Source of the DNA: Paractinoplanes abujensis
GTDB lineage: Bacteria > Actinomycetota > Actinomycetes > Mycobacteriales > Micromonosporaceae
Reading direction: 5' to 3'
Length of the DNA: 64,000 bases
Assembly (NCBI RefSeq): GCF_014204895.1
Contig: NZ_JACHMF010000001.1
Span: forward strand, 1,116,001-1,180,000
Below the pieces are notes generated by a model that saw only the letters and a list, made by a program, of their open reading frames with translations, did not search any database and was not told the origin of the DNA. How positions within the stretch are numbered: position 1 is the stretch's first letter; each line of letters opens with the position of its first letter. Both the position numbers and the translations under genes were made by a program. Positions 35,683 to 44,234 of this stretch are shown here, in pieces.

Positions 35683-37980
35683 ATGGGTGTGTCGCAGCGG
35701 CTGAAGAGCCGGTTTCGCAAGTTCCTGCAGCGTCCGGGCACAACGGTCGACCTCGCACCGTTCTCGAAGCGCCTGCCGGCCATCGACGCTCGTGAAGAGG
35801 CGTTGCGGGAGCTCGACGACGAGGCGCTCACCGCCGCCGCCCGCGAGGCCACCGATTTCACCGAGCTGTGCGCGATCGGCCGTGAGGCCGCGTTCCGGGC
35901 GATCGAGCAGCGGCCGTACGACGTGCAGCTGCTCGGTGTGATGGCGCTGCTCTCCGGCAAGGTCGCCGAGATGGCCACCGGTGAGGGCAAGACGCTGACC
36001 GCCACCATCGCGGCGTACGGACACGTCCGTCTGGGCCACGGCCCGGTGCACGTGCTCACCGTCAACGACTATCTGGCCCGTCGCGACGCCGAGTGGATGG
36101 CGCCGATCTACAAGCTGCTCGGCCTGACCGTCGGCTGGGTCACCGAGGCGTCGACCCACGAGGAACGCCGCGAGGCCTACCTGGCCGACGTGACCTACGT
36201 GTCGGTCAGCGAGGCCGGCTTCGACTACCTGCGCGACCAGCTCGTCACCGACGTGGAGGACCGGGTGCAGCGCGAGCTGGCCACGGGCATCGTCGACGAG
36301 GCCGACTCGATCCTGATCGACGAGGCCCGCGTGCCGATGGTGCTGGCCGGCAGCATCTCCACCGAGAGCGACCCGGTGCACGAGGCGGCGGGCCTGGTGC
36401 GCGAGCTGCGGGCGGGCAAGGACTACGAGGTGGCCGAGGACGGCCGCAGCGTGGCGTTCACCGACGCCGGCCTCAAGAAGATCGAGGAGCAGCTCGGCGG
36501 CGTCGACCTCTACGCCGACGACCAGGTCCAGCAGCTCTCCGCGGTCAACGTGGCGCTGCACGCGCATGCCCTGTTGCGCCGCGACATCGACTACATCGTG
36601 CGCAACGGCTCCGTCGAGCTGATCGACGAGATGCGCGGCCGCGTGGCCCAGCGCCGTCGCTGGCCCGACGGTCTGCAGGCCGCGGTCGAGGCGAAGGAGG
36701 GCCTGAGCGCGACCGCCGAGGGCGAGGTGCTCAACACGATCACCGTGCAGGCCTACATCGCGCTCTACAAGACGGTCTGCGGCATGACCGCCACCGCCGT
36801 GCACGTCGGCGAGCAGCTCCGGGAGTATTTCAAGCTCGAGGTCGCGGTCATCCCGTCCAACGCCCCCAACATCCGCGAGGACGAGCCCGACCGTATCTAC
36901 TCCGCGCACGAGACGCGCGACGAGGCGCTGGTCGAGGAGATCAAGCTGGCCCACGAGAAGGGCCGCCCGGTGCTGGTCGGCACGCTCGATGTGAAGGCGT
37001 CCGAGCTGCTGGCCAAGCAGCTGGCCGCGGTCGGGGTGCCGTCGAACGTGCTCAACGCCAAGAACGACGCCGAGGAAGCGGGGATCATCGCCGAGGCGGG
37101 CGCCAAGGGCGCGGTCACCGTCTCGACCCAGATGGCCGGCCGCGGCGTCGACATCCGGCTCGGCGGCAGCGACGAGGCCGACCGCGACGAGGTCGTCGAG
37201 CTGGGCGGCCTCTATGTGATCGGGGCCGGCCGGCACGACAGCCGTCGCGTCGACGATCAGCTGCGCGGCCGGGCCGGCCGGCAGGGCGACCCGGGTGGCT
37301 CGGTCTTCTTCGTCAGCCTCGAGGACGAGCTGGTCACCCGGCACGCCGGCGACATCCTGCCCGCCTCGCCGCGGATGGACATGGACGGTGTCGTCCACGA
37401 CGAGCAGGTGGAGTACGCGGTCGAGCACGCCCAGCGGGTCGCCGAGGGCGTCAACCACGAGATCCATCGCAACACCTGGCGTTACAGCGTCGTCATCGAG
37501 CAGCAGCGGGTGGCCCTGGCCGAGCGGCGCGAACGCCTGCTCACCTCCGAGGTGGCCGCGATCATGCTGCTCGAGCGTTCGCCCGAGAAGGCCAAGGAGA
37601 CCGACGAGGACGTCCTGTCCGACGCCGCCCGGGCCATCGCGCTCTATCATCTGGACCGGCTCTGGGTCGACCACCTGGCCGAGCTGAGCGAGGTGCGCGA
37701 GGGTGTGCACCTGCGCGCGCTGGGCAAGCTCGACCCGCTCGACGAGTTCCACCGGGCGGCCGTCCCGGCCTTCCAGAAGCTGCTGCTCGACGTGGAGGCG
37801 CGCACCATCGAGGCCTTCGAGGAGGTCGACCTCAGCGAGGGCTGGGAGCCCGACCGCGCCAAGATCGTGCGGCCGAGCGCCACCTGGACGTATCTGGTGC
37901 ACGACAACCCGTTCGGCTCGGAGCTCGACCGGCTCATCGCGGCCGTGGGCCGGCGTCTCATCTCGGGCGGCAACAACTAA
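35683..37980 (+). CDS. secA2: Accessory preprotein translocase ATPase SecA2
   Basis: 765 residues, shorter than housekeeping SecA and typical of actinobacterial SecA2. The nucleotide-binding site has GKVAEMATGEGKTLTA (Walker A), HVLTVNDYLARRDAEWM, and the DEAD-type box IVDEADSILIDEAR. The second motor domain has VSTQMAGRGVDIRLGG and DDQLRGRAGRQGDPG. The C-terminal zinc-binding tail of SecA1 is missing. SecA2 exports a subset of proteins with the SecYEG channel. It is divergent from the STAS-kinase gene and followed by a strong terminator. Confidence 0.93.
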   Translation: MGVSQRLKSRFRKFLQRPGTTVDLAPFSKRLPAIDAREEALRELDDEALTAAAREATDFTELCAIGREAAFRAIEQRPYDVQLLGVMALLSGKVAEMATGEGKTLTATIAAYGHVRLGHGPVHVLTVNDYLARRDAEWMAPIYKLLGLTVGWVTEASTHEERREAYLADVTYVSVSEAGFDYLRDQLVTDVEDRVQRELATGIVDEADSILIDEARVPMVLAGSISTESDPVHEAAGLVRELRAGKDYEVAEDGRSVAFTDAGLKKIEEQLGGVDLYADDQVQQLSAVNVALHAHALLRRDIDYIVRNGSVELIDEMRGRVAQRRRWPDGLQAAVEAKEGLSATAEGEVLNTITVQAYIALYKTVCGMTATAVHVGEQLREYFKLEVAVIPSNAPNIREDEPDRIYSAHETRDEALVEEIKLAHEKGRPVLVGTLDVKASELLAKQLAAVGVPSNVLNAKNDAEEAGIIAEAGAKGAVTVSTQMAGRGVDIRLGGSDEADRDEVVELGGLYVIGAGRHDSRRVDDQLRGRAGRQGDPGGSVFFVSLEDELVTRHAGDILPASPRMDMDGVVHDEQVEYAVEHAQRVAEGVNHEIHRNTWRYSVVIEQQRVALAERRERLLTSEVAAIMLLERSPEKAKETDEDVLSDAARAIALYHLDRLWVDHLAELSEVREGVHLRALGKLDPLDEFHRAAVPAFQKLLLDVEARTIEAFEEVDLSEGWEPDRAKIVRPSATWTYLVHDNPFGSELDRLIAAVGRRLISGGNN

Positions 37981-37985
37981 TTGCA

Positions 37986-38031
37986 CGAAGAAGAACCCGG
38001 GCGTTCCCCTCGCGGGACGTCCGGGTTTCTT
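37986..38031 (+). terminator. Intrinsic terminator after secA2
   Basis: A stem formed by AAGAACCCGGGCGTTCCC and GGGACGTCCGGGTTTCTT, with a one-base bulge and a short CTCGC loop, ends in a T-containing run (TTTCTTATT). It starts a few bases after the secA2 stop codon. Confidence 0.85.
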
Positions 38032-38388
38032 ATTGCACCGAGTACGAAGAATGCATCGTGATCGGTGTGTGTTGCGTCTCAGAGATATGCCCGAACGGGC
38101 CGCGCGCGATGGGCATCCGCGCACGCTTTGGCCAGCGCAAACACAGGCGGTCCAGGTGGTGTGCCGAGTTACCCCAGCCAGATGCGCGTTCGGCAATGCT
38201 TAATCAGTCTGACAGAATCTGTTGGGGAAATGCATTTTCCGCAGTCAAGGCGGACGTGGAACGATTTTCCCACAGTGTGGTTGGCGGGTTGACCGGCCAA
38301 CGGCGCTGGCGGAAATATCGTCCGCGGCTTTACGGAGGGTGATCGGTCGTATTCGGTTGCCAAGACGTATTTCAGGGGGATCAACTAA
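38032..38388 (+). other. Long intergenic leader before the orphan winged-helix gene
   Basis: About 357 bp with no convincing gene. GC is clearly lower than in flanking genes, especially 38190-38390 (AATGCTTAATCAGTCTGACA, GGAACGATTTTCCCACAG). A TTGGC/GCCAA inverted repeat lies near 38281-38300. It probably contains the promoter and operator of the regulator gene. No known RNA motif was recognised. Confidence 0.5.
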
Positions 38389-38949
38389 ATGCCGGCCAGT
38401 GCGCTTTCACCACGGCTCGCCCGCCATGCCACCGGACCGGGCCGCGGTTCCACCGCCGTCCGCCGGCCGTCGGAACCCGCCCTGACCGTCACGGTCGCCA
38501 TCCCGCTGACCGGTGACACCATCTCTCCGCAGGCCCACAAGCTCATCGAGGCCGTCCGCGAGCTCGTCGAGGTCAGCCAGGGCACCGTGCAGCTCGAGCC
38601 GGCCGTCGCGCCCGCCCCCGAGCCCGAGCCCGAGCCGGCCGCGGGGCCCGAGGTGCGCCTGCTCACCGGCACCCGGCAGGTCGTCGTCGACGGCGAGCCG
38701 CTGCCGCTGACCCGCCTCGAGTTCGACCTGCTGCTGTTCCTGGCCGAGCGGCCGCGCCGGGTCTTCACCCGCGCCCAGCTGCTGACCGGCGTCTGGGGCT
38801 ACGACCACACCGGCGAGCGCACGGTCGACGTGCACGTGCGGCGGCTGCGCCTCAAGCTCGGCGGCGCCGTACCGCTGATCACCACGGTCTACGGGGTGGG
38901 TTACCGGCTCAGCGACGACGCCCACGTCTTGATCAAGCCGAACGAGTAG
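38389..38949 (+). CDS. Orphan OmpR/PhoB-type winged-helix transcriptional regulator without receiver domain
   Basis: 186 residues. The N-terminal roughly 80 residues contain no receiver domain: a basic start, a short beta/helix segment ([34 protein letters not shown]) and a Pro/Glu linker (EPEPEPEPA). The C-terminal winged helix (about 90-178) has [30 protein letters not shown] and [15 protein letters not shown], then TVYGVGYRL. These are diagnostic of Trans_reg_C DNA-binding domains. The ATG follows AGGGGGATC. The signal it senses is not evident. A similar layout occurs in actinobacterial regulators with a short N-terminal extension. Confidence 0.88.
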   Translation: MPASALSPRLARHATGPGRGSTAVRRPSEPALTVTVAIPLTGDTISPQAHKLIEAVRELVEVSQGTVQLEPAVAPAPEPEPEPAAGPEVRLLTGTRQVVVDGEPLPLTRLEFDLLLFLAERPRRVFTRAQLLTGVWGYDHTGERTVDVHVRRLRLKLGGAVPLITTVYGVGYRLSDDAHVLIKPNE

Positions 38950-38971
38950 GGCGCGGGTAGCCTTCGACGGC

Positions 38972-39604
38972 GTGCGCGTCCGTCCGATTTCGGCCGAGGT
39001 TCTGGTCGAAGAACTTGCCGATCTGTTGATATGTCGGGAACCCGACAGTTACCTCCGGGTCGCCCTCGACGGCGCCCCGGCGGCCCGCCCCGATGCGTTG
39101 GCCGACGCCCTGGTCGACCCGTTGCGGGCCCGCGGCCGTCCCACCGTACGGATCGATACCGCCGACTTCCTGCGACCTGCCTCACTGCGGCTGGAGTTCG
39201 GCCGGGACAACTCCGACTCGTACTACCTGGGCTGGTTCGACGAGGCCGGGCTGGCCCGCGAGGTGCTCGGCCCGGCCGGCCCGGGCGGCTCCGGGCGCGT
39301 ACTCACCCGGCTCTGGGACGCGCACACCGACCGGTCCGCCCGCGAGCCCTACCGGACGCTCGCGCCCGGCGCGATCCTGCTGGTCAGCGGTCCTCTGCTG
39401 CTCGGCGGCGGCCTGACCTTCGACGTCACCGTGCACCTGGAGATGTCGGCTCCGGCGCTGGCCCGGCGCACCCCCGGCGACATCGCCTGGACCCTGCCCG
39501 CGTTCCAGCGGTACGCGGACGAGGTTTCCCCGGCCTCGTTCGCCGACGTCGTCGTCCGCGTCGATGATCCACGGCATCCCGCAATGGTCCTCGAACGTTC
39601 ATGA
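38972..39604 (+). CDS. Uridine-kinase-like protein lacking the P-loop
   Basis: 210 residues with a GTG start, 22 bp after the regulator. The layout resembles actinobacterial uridine-kinase-like proteins: an early LRVALDGAPAARPDALADAL where functional relatives have G-x-x-x-x-G-K-T, then RIDTADFLRPASLRLEFGRD, SDSYYLGWFDEAGL and ALARRTPGD near the C-terminus. The Lys and Ser/Thr of the Walker A motif are absent, so ATP binding in the usual way is unlikely. Family assignment is by motif order only. Confidence 0.65.
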   Translation: MRVRPISAEVLVEELADLLICREPDSYLRVALDGAPAARPDALADALVDPLRARGRPTVRIDTADFLRPASLRLEFGRDNSDSYYLGWFDEAGLAREVLGPAGPGGSGRVLTRLWDAHTDRSAREPYRTLAPGAILLVSGPLLLGGGLTFDVTVHLEMSAPALARRTPGDIAWTLPAFQRYADEVSPASFADVVVRVDDPRHPAMVLERS

Positions 39605-39770
39605 CGCGAGTCTGTGGCGGATCCGAACACCGACAGTTATGCTCCGGTTACTTTTTTAGCGGAGGCCCCGTTTGGGATCTTCGGCGGCGGGTATCAGCCC
39701 GGCTCCACGGTGCGATGGGGTCGAGCCTCGGGGGACCGCCGGCAGGGGCAGAGGAAGGCAGGGGGAGCAC

Positions 39771-40187
39771 ATGCTCGTCAATGGAGCGGTAATCACGGGC
39801 AAGGGCGCCGCCAAGGGCCGGACGGCGGAGGAGATCGACCAGATCCGCACGGTCCTGCGGGGCCGGTTCGACGACCTGAGCGCCGAGTACGAGGAGGCTC
39901 TCGCCGAGAACCAGAAGCTCCGGCTGGCCGAGATGGGCGACTCCGCCGGGGACGACCAGGCCGACAGCGGTTCCAAGACCGCCGAGCGCGACGCCGCCTC
40001 GTCACTGCTGCGGACCCTGAGCGACCGGCGCACCCAGGCCGAGCACGCGATGCAGCGGCTCGAGGAGGGCACCTACGGCAACTGTGAGGGCTGCTCGAAC
40101 CCGATCCCCTGGGAGCGGCTCGAGATCTTCCCCTCGGCCACCACGTGCGTGCACTGCAAGCAGAACCGCGAGCGCCGGGCCGGCTAG
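39771..40187 (+). CDS. DksA/TraR-family zinc-finger protein
   Basis: 138 residues. An N-terminal helical hairpin (EEIDQIRTVLRGRFDDLSAE, YEEALAENQKLR) is followed by LEEGTYGNCEGC and a second pair TTCVHC, forming a C-x2-C, x17, C-x2-C zinc site, the DksA/TraR signature. Proteins of this family act on the RNA polymerase secondary channel; the actinobacterial members are less well studied. The ATG at 39771 has GGGGGAGC 3 nt upstream; the open frame extends to 39672 without support. Confidence 0.88.
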   Translation: MLVNGAVITGKGAAKGRTAEEIDQIRTVLRGRFDDLSAEYEEALAENQKLRLAEMGDSAGDDQADSGSKTAERDAASSLLRTLSDRRTQAEHAMQRLEEGTYGNCEGCSNPIPWERLEIFPSATTCVHCKQNRERRAG

Positions 40188-40205
40188 CCGCGGGACGATG
40201 CATCC

Positions 40206-40233
40206 GGGTCCGCCGCCCTGTCGCGGCGGACCC
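40206..40233. terminator. Hairpin terminator after the DksA/TraR gene
   Basis: A perfect 11-bp inverted repeat, GGGTCCGCCGC and GCGGCGGACCC, with a 6-nt loop, 18 bp after the stop. No T-run follows, as is common for high-GC actinobacterial terminators. Confidence 0.75.
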
Positions 40234-40259
40234 GCTGTATCCGGGGTTACCGTGAGCGC

Positions 40260-41141
40260 ATGGGCACGATCCAGATCGGCACCGCCTCGTGGACCGACCG
40301 GACGCTGCTGGCCTCGGGGTGGTATCCGGCGAGCGCCGACACCCCCGAGAAGCGACTGGCCTACTACGCCGGCCAGTTCCCGGTGGTCGAGGTCGACTCG
40401 ACGTATTACGGACCGCCGGCCGAGCAGACGAGCCGGCTCTGGGCGCAGCGCACCCCCGACGGCTTCACCTTCAATATCAAGGCGTTCAGCCTGCTGACCG
40501 GTCATCCGACCAAGGTGTCGGCGATCTACAAGGACCTGCGGCCCGAGACGGACAAGAAGAACATCTACCCCGGTGATCTGCCGGCTCAGGCATACGAGGA
40601 AGTCTGGTCCCGGTTCCTGTCGGCCCTCGACCCGCTGGCCGAGGCGGGCAAGCTGGGCGCGGTGCTCTTCCAGTTCCCGCCGTGGTTCGGCATCCGCAAG
40701 TCCAACAAGGAATACCTTCTCGAGGTCGCCGCCCGCTGCCGGCCGATCCGGCCGGTGTTCGAGTTCCGCAACGCCAGCTGGTTCGACGGCGCCAACCAGA
40801 ACGAGACCCTCGACTTTCTGCGCGCCCACAAGCTGGCCTTCGTCGGCGTCGACATGCCTCAGGGGCACAAGAGTTCGGTGCCGCCGGTGCTGGCCGCCAC
40901 CGCGGGCCTGGCCGTGGTGCGCTTCCACGGCCACAGCGACAAATGGACCAGCAAGGACATCCACGAGAAATTCGGCTACGAGTACTCGCGCCAGGAACTG
41001 GCCGCGTGGGCGCCGCGCCTGAGATCGCTGGCCGCCGAGGCCGACACGACCCAGGTCTTCATGAACAACTGCTACTCGGACTACGCCCAGCGCAACGCCA
41101 CCGAGCTGATCGAGCTGCTAGATGGCGTCGAAGGGGACTGA
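40260..41141 (+). CDS. DUF72-family protein (first copy)
   Basis: 293 residues. DUF72 TIM-barrel features include IGTASWTD at the N-terminus, FPVVEVDSTYYGPP, PDGFTFNIKAFSLLTGH, LGAVLFQFPPWF, RPVFEFRNASWF, VDMPQGH and VVRFHGHS, with FMNNCYSDYAQRNA at the end. The function of the family is unproven. It ends convergently, overlapping the aminotransferase gene by 24 bp. A second, shorter DUF72 gene lies beyond that aminotransferase on the opposite strand. Confidence 0.9.
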   Translation: MGTIQIGTASWTDRTLLASGWYPASADTPEKRLAYYAGQFPVVEVDSTYYGPPAEQTSRLWAQRTPDGFTFNIKAFSLLTGHPTKVSAIYKDLRPETDKKNIYPGDLPAQAYEEVWSRFLSALDPLAEAGKLGAVLFQFPPWFGIRKSNKEYLLEVAARCRPIRPVFEFRNASWFDGANQNETLDFLRAHKLAFVGVDMPQGHKSSVPPVLAATAGLAVVRFHGHSDKWTSKDIHEKFGYEYSRQELAAWAPRLRSLAAEADTTQVFMNNCYSDYAQRNATELIELLDGVEGD

Positions 41142-41909
41142 GGCCCACGTCTCGGTCATGATCGCGGCCAGTTTGTCGCCGGCCGGGTACTTCAGGTCGT
41201 CGATCGAGGCGATCTCCTGCCGCACGGTGCGCGAGTTGACGGCGACGGCCCCGGTGAAGTCGGGCAGCTCCGACGCCGGCACCGGGCGGATCGTCCACGG
41301 CACCCCCTGCATCGTCATGGCGATCTGCAGCAGCACCATCGTGACGCCCTTGAGCATCGGCGCCTGCGGCCACACCACCTCGTCGCCCTTGAGGAACGCC
41401 ACGTTCCACGTCGTGCCCTCGCGCACCAGCCCGTCCGGGCCGACCGAGAGCGCGTCGTCGAACCCGGCCGCCACGGCCAGCCGCTGCGCCCGCCACTGGG
41501 CCATCGTGGCCGCGTGCTTGTGCTCGGGCCAGTCGCGCCGGTACGCCGGGTCGATGCGCACCCGGATCGGCGGCTGCGGCTCGTCGCTCCCCGGGTCGCC
41601 CACCGCCACCACCACGTCGGGCGGCCCGACGAGGTCGGCCCCGGGCACGTAGGAGACGCGGACCGAGGCGTCCGTCGCGCCGTCCAGCGCATGCAGGATG
41701 AGCTCACGCAGCCGGTGCTCGTCGTCGAGGCCGGGCCGCCACCCGAAGAACTCCTCGTTGCCGTCGGCCAGCCGGGCGAAATGCAGGGCCAGACCCCGTA
41801 CGCCCCCCGCCCGCACCTGCATCGAGGTGAAGTGGCCGTAGTTGAGCGTGGCCATGCGGAGCGTGTCGGCGGTGTCCGGGGCCCGGCCGTTCAGTTCGAG
41901 GAAGCGCAC
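41118..41909 (-). CDS. Class IV PLP-dependent aminotransferase-like protein
   Basis: 263 residues. It resembles branched-chain aminotransferase/aminodeoxychorismate lyase family proteins. It has LNYGHFTSMQVRAGGVRGLA and HFARLADGNEEFFG near the N-terminus, a Lys in WPEHKHAATMAQWRAQ as the likely PLP Schiff-base residue, GLVREGTTWNVAFLKG and GVTMVLLQIAM. The substrate is not clear; pabC-like activity is one possibility. It overlaps the second DUF72 gene upstream by 19 bp, so the two are probably co-transcribed. Confidence 0.85.
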   Translation of the reverse strand: MRFLELNGRAPDTADTLRMATLNYGHFTSMQVRAGGVRGLALHFARLADGNEEFFGWRPGLDDEHRLRELILHALDGATDASVRVSYVPGADLVGPPDVVVAVGDPGSDEPQPPIRVRIDPAYRRDWPEHKHAATMAQWRAQRLAVAAGFDDALSVGPDGLVREGTTWNVAFLKGDEVVWPQAPMLKGVTMVLLQIAMTMQGVPWTIRPVPASELPDFTGAVAVNSRTVRQEIASIDDLKYPAGDKLAAIMTETWASVPFDAI

Positions 41910-42637
41910 GTCATCACCTTAAGGCCCCGCCTCACCGCCATAGCGGACATCGTGTCGGCATCGGTCACGGCCGCCCCGCCGGGATCGTTGTTGAAATACA
42001 CGAAATTGTCCCGTACGGGGGGAAGCCGCTCCAGCCACGACGCGAGCGCGCCCCGCCCGTAGCGCGGCCACGGTTCGGCCCGCCCCTCGTGCAGGCGCAG
42101 ATAGCCGAAATCGGCGGTCGTCCACAGCGGAGTGATCGGGCGGCCCTTCCGGTCGGCCCAGCACAGCGCCGCGTTGTGCCCTTCCAGCAGCCGGCGGCAG
42201 TCGTCGGTCCACCACGTGTCGTGCCGCGGCTCGACCGCCACCCGCGTCCCGGCCGGGATCAGCGACAGCGTCTCGTCCAGCGCGTCCAGGTCGGCCTTCA
42301 TCGTGGGCGGCAGCTGCAGCAGTACCGGGCCGAGCTTGTCGCCCAGCGCACTCGCCCGCTCGAAGAACCGGGACACCGGCTCGGCCGGCTCGCGCAGCCG
42401 CTTGATGTGGGTCAGGTAGCGGCTCATCTTCACCGCGACGCAGAACCCATCCGGGGTGCGCTGACGCCACTGCTCGAACGTCGACCGCTCGGGCAGCCGG
42501 TAGAACGCGTTGTTGACCTCGACGGTGGGGAAGTGCCCGGCGAAGTGCTCCAGCCACAGCCGCTGCGGCAGCTTCGGCGGATAGAGCCGGCCCTTCCAGT
42601 CCCGGTACTGCCAGCCGGAGGTTCCGATCCACAGCAT
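41891..42637 (-). CDS. DUF72-family protein (second copy)
   Basis: 248 residues. Family blocks: LWIGTSGWQYRDWKGRLYPP, FPTVEVNNAFYRLP, RTPDGFCVAVKMSRYLTHI, LGPVLLQLPPTMK, RVAVEPRHDTWW and DNFVYFNNDPGG. It differs clearly from the copy at 40260, so this is not a recent duplication. It is the first gene of a minus-strand pair with the class IV aminotransferase. Confidence 0.9.
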   Translation of the reverse strand: MLWIGTSGWQYRDWKGRLYPPKLPQRLWLEHFAGHFPTVEVNNAFYRLPERSTFEQWRQRTPDGFCVAVKMSRYLTHIKRLREPAEPVSRFFERASALGDKLGPVLLQLPPTMKADLDALDETLSLIPAGTRVAVEPRHDTWWTDDCRRLLEGHNAALCWADRKGRPITPLWTTADFGYLRLHEGRAEPWPRYGRGALASWLERLPPVRDNFVYFNNDPGGAAVTDADTMSAMAVRRGLKVMTCASSN

Positions 42638-42729
42638 CCGGGCCGGATACCCCGGTCACAGGCCGGTTAGACCTGATGATCACGGGGTACCTCGCCGGTG
42701 CTGTCACGTCCACCGAACAAGGAGTTCCC

Positions 42730-42984
42730 ATGGCACTGAACGACGACGACATCACTTCGGCCTCGGGCACCGGCGCGGGCGAGGGTCCGGCCGACGGTGG
42801 CGCGAACCCGGGCGGTCACGACGGCGGCGCGGACGGGTCGGCGGGCGAGGGTCCGGCCGACGGCGGCGCGAACCCGGACGGTCACGACGGCGGCGCGGAC
42901 GGCAGCGCCGACGGCGAGGGCCCGGCCGACGGTGGCGCCAACCCCGGCGGTCACGACGGCGGCGCCGACGGCTCCGCGAACTGA
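42730..42984 (+). CDS. Small triple-repeat peptide, candidate substrate of the adjacent JmjC oxygenase
   Basis: 84 residues. The N-terminal 18 or so residues (MALNDDDITSASGTGAG) are followed by three copies of a 22-23-residue unit whose core is GGANPGGHDGGADGS, each with a single His in GGH or DGH. DNA repeat starts are at 42781, 42847 and 42916. The gene has a good GGAG site upstream and ends 2 bp before the ATG of a JmjC-type oxygenase gene. It has no Cys, Lys or Arg, no signal peptide and no membrane segment. The layout of a short leader plus repeated core beside a modifying enzyme looks like a ribosomally made, modified peptide. Alternatively it may simply be a disordered acidic protein. 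Confidence 0.75.
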   Translation: MALNDDDITSASGTGAGEGPADGGANPGGHDGGADGSAGEGPADGGANPDGHDGGADGSADGEGPADGGANPGGHDGGADGSAN

Positions 42985-42986
42985 CA

Positions 42987-44234
42987 ATGCCCGGAACCAC
43001 GAACGACGCGCCGGGCGGCTCCCGCCCGGCGCTGTCGCGCGCCGTGGCCGTCGAGCCGGGCAAGTTCGCCGCCGCGTACTGGGGGCGGGCCCCGCTGCTC
43101 TCCCGGGCCGGTGAGCTGGCCGGGCCGGACGGCTTCGCCGACCTGCTCTCCCCGGCCGCGGTCGATGAACTCCTCAGCCGGCGCGGGCTGCGCACTCCCT
43201 TCCTGCGCGTCGCCCAGCAGGGCAAGGTGCTGCCGGCCGGCCGCTTCACCGGCGGCGGCGGGGCGGGCGCCGAGATCGGTGATCAGGTCGTCGACGACCA
43301 GGTGATGCGGATCTACGCGGAGGGCGCCACCCTTGTCCTCCAGGGCCTGCACCGCCTGTGGCCGCCGCTGATCGACTACAGCCGCCGCCTGGGCGCCGAG
43401 CTGCGCCGGCCGCTGCAGGTCAACGCCTATCTGACCCCGCCCGGCAGCCAGGGTTTCAGCACCCACTACGACACGCACGACGTGTTCGTGCTGCAGGTCG
43501 ACGGGACCAAGCGCTGGCGGCTGCACGAGCCGGTGCTGGCCGACCCGCTGGAGAAGCAGGCCTGGGGCGGGCACGCCGACGAGGTGGCCGCGACCGCGCA
43601 GGGCGAACCCGCGATGGACATCGTGCTCTCCCCGGGTGACGCGCTCTACCTGCCGCGCGGCTGGCTGCACTCGGCCGAGGCGCTCGGTCACCGGTCGCTG
43701 CACCTGACCATCGGCGTACGGGCCCTCACCCGCTACGCCGTGGTCGAGGAGCTGCTGGCGCTGGCCGCCGCGGACGGGCGTTTGCGGGCCACCCTGCCGT
43801 ACGGGGTGGATGTCGCCGACCCCGACGCGATCGAGCCTGAACTGACCGAGACCGTCGAAGCGCTGCGGGACTGGCTCACCGGTGTCGAACCGGCCGAGGT
43901 GGCCGCGCGGCTGCGGGCCCGGGACTGGCCCTCGGCCCGGCCCGAACCGGTCAGCCCGCTGGCCCAGCTGGACTTCGCAGCCGGGCTCGGCGCCGACGAC
44001 CGGGTGCGGATGCGCGAAGGGCTGCGCTGGCAGCTCGCCGGCGACGGGCCCGAGCACGTGGTGCTGCGCCTGGTCGGGCGCACGATGCGGTTCCCGGCCT
44101 ACTGCGCGCCGGCTCTGCGGGCAGCGTTCGGCCCCGACCCCGTACGGGTGGGGGATCTGCCCTTGGAGGACGACGCCGACAAGCTGGTGCTGGCCCGGCG
44201 GCTGCTCCACGAGGCCCTGGTCGTGCCCGCCTAG
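42987..44234 (+). CDS. JmjC-type (cupin_4) 2-oxoglutarate oxygenase
   Basis: 415 residues. It belongs to the ribosomal-oxygenase-like cupin_4 family. Predicted iron ligands are His160 and Asp162 in FSTHYDTHDVF and His228 in LPRGWLHSAEA; the substrate-side segment VDGTKRWRLHEP lies between. A C-terminal helical/winged region follows. Known relatives include E. coli YcfD (arginine hydroxylation of uL16) and human MINA53 and NO66 (histidine hydroxylation of ribosomal proteins). Coupling to the repeat peptide gene, 2 bp upstream, makes that peptide the likely partner. Substrate and residue are inference. Confidence 0.88.
   Translation: MPGTTNDAPGGSRPALSRAVAVEPGKFAAAYWGRAPLLSRAGELAGPDGFADLLSPAAVDELLSRRGLRTPFLRVAQQGKVLPAGRFTGGGGAGAEIGDQVVDDQVMRIYAEGATLVLQGLHRLWPPLIDYSRRLGAELRRPLQVNAYLTPPGSQGFSTHYDTHDVFVLQVDGTKRWRLHEPVLADPLEKQAWGGHADEVAATAQGEPAMDIVLSPGDALYLPRGWLHSAEALGHRSLHLTIGVRALTRYAVVEELLALAAADGRLRATLPYGVDVADPDAIEPELTETVEALRDWLTGVEPAEVAARLRARDWPSARPEPVSPLAQLDFAAGLGADDRVRMREGLRWQLAGDGPEHVVLRLVGRTMRFPAYCAPALRAAFGPDPVRVGDLPLEDDADKLVLARRLLHEALVVPA

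Noticed and set aside
35644..38196. Long minus-strand frame opposite secA2
   Set aside because: The plus strand encodes a complete SecA2 with intact motifs; the antisense product has no recognisable domain.
38222..38485. Short plus-strand frame before the winged-helix gene
   Set aside because: It overlaps the well-supported regulator start, lacks a ribosome site and has no protein-like features.
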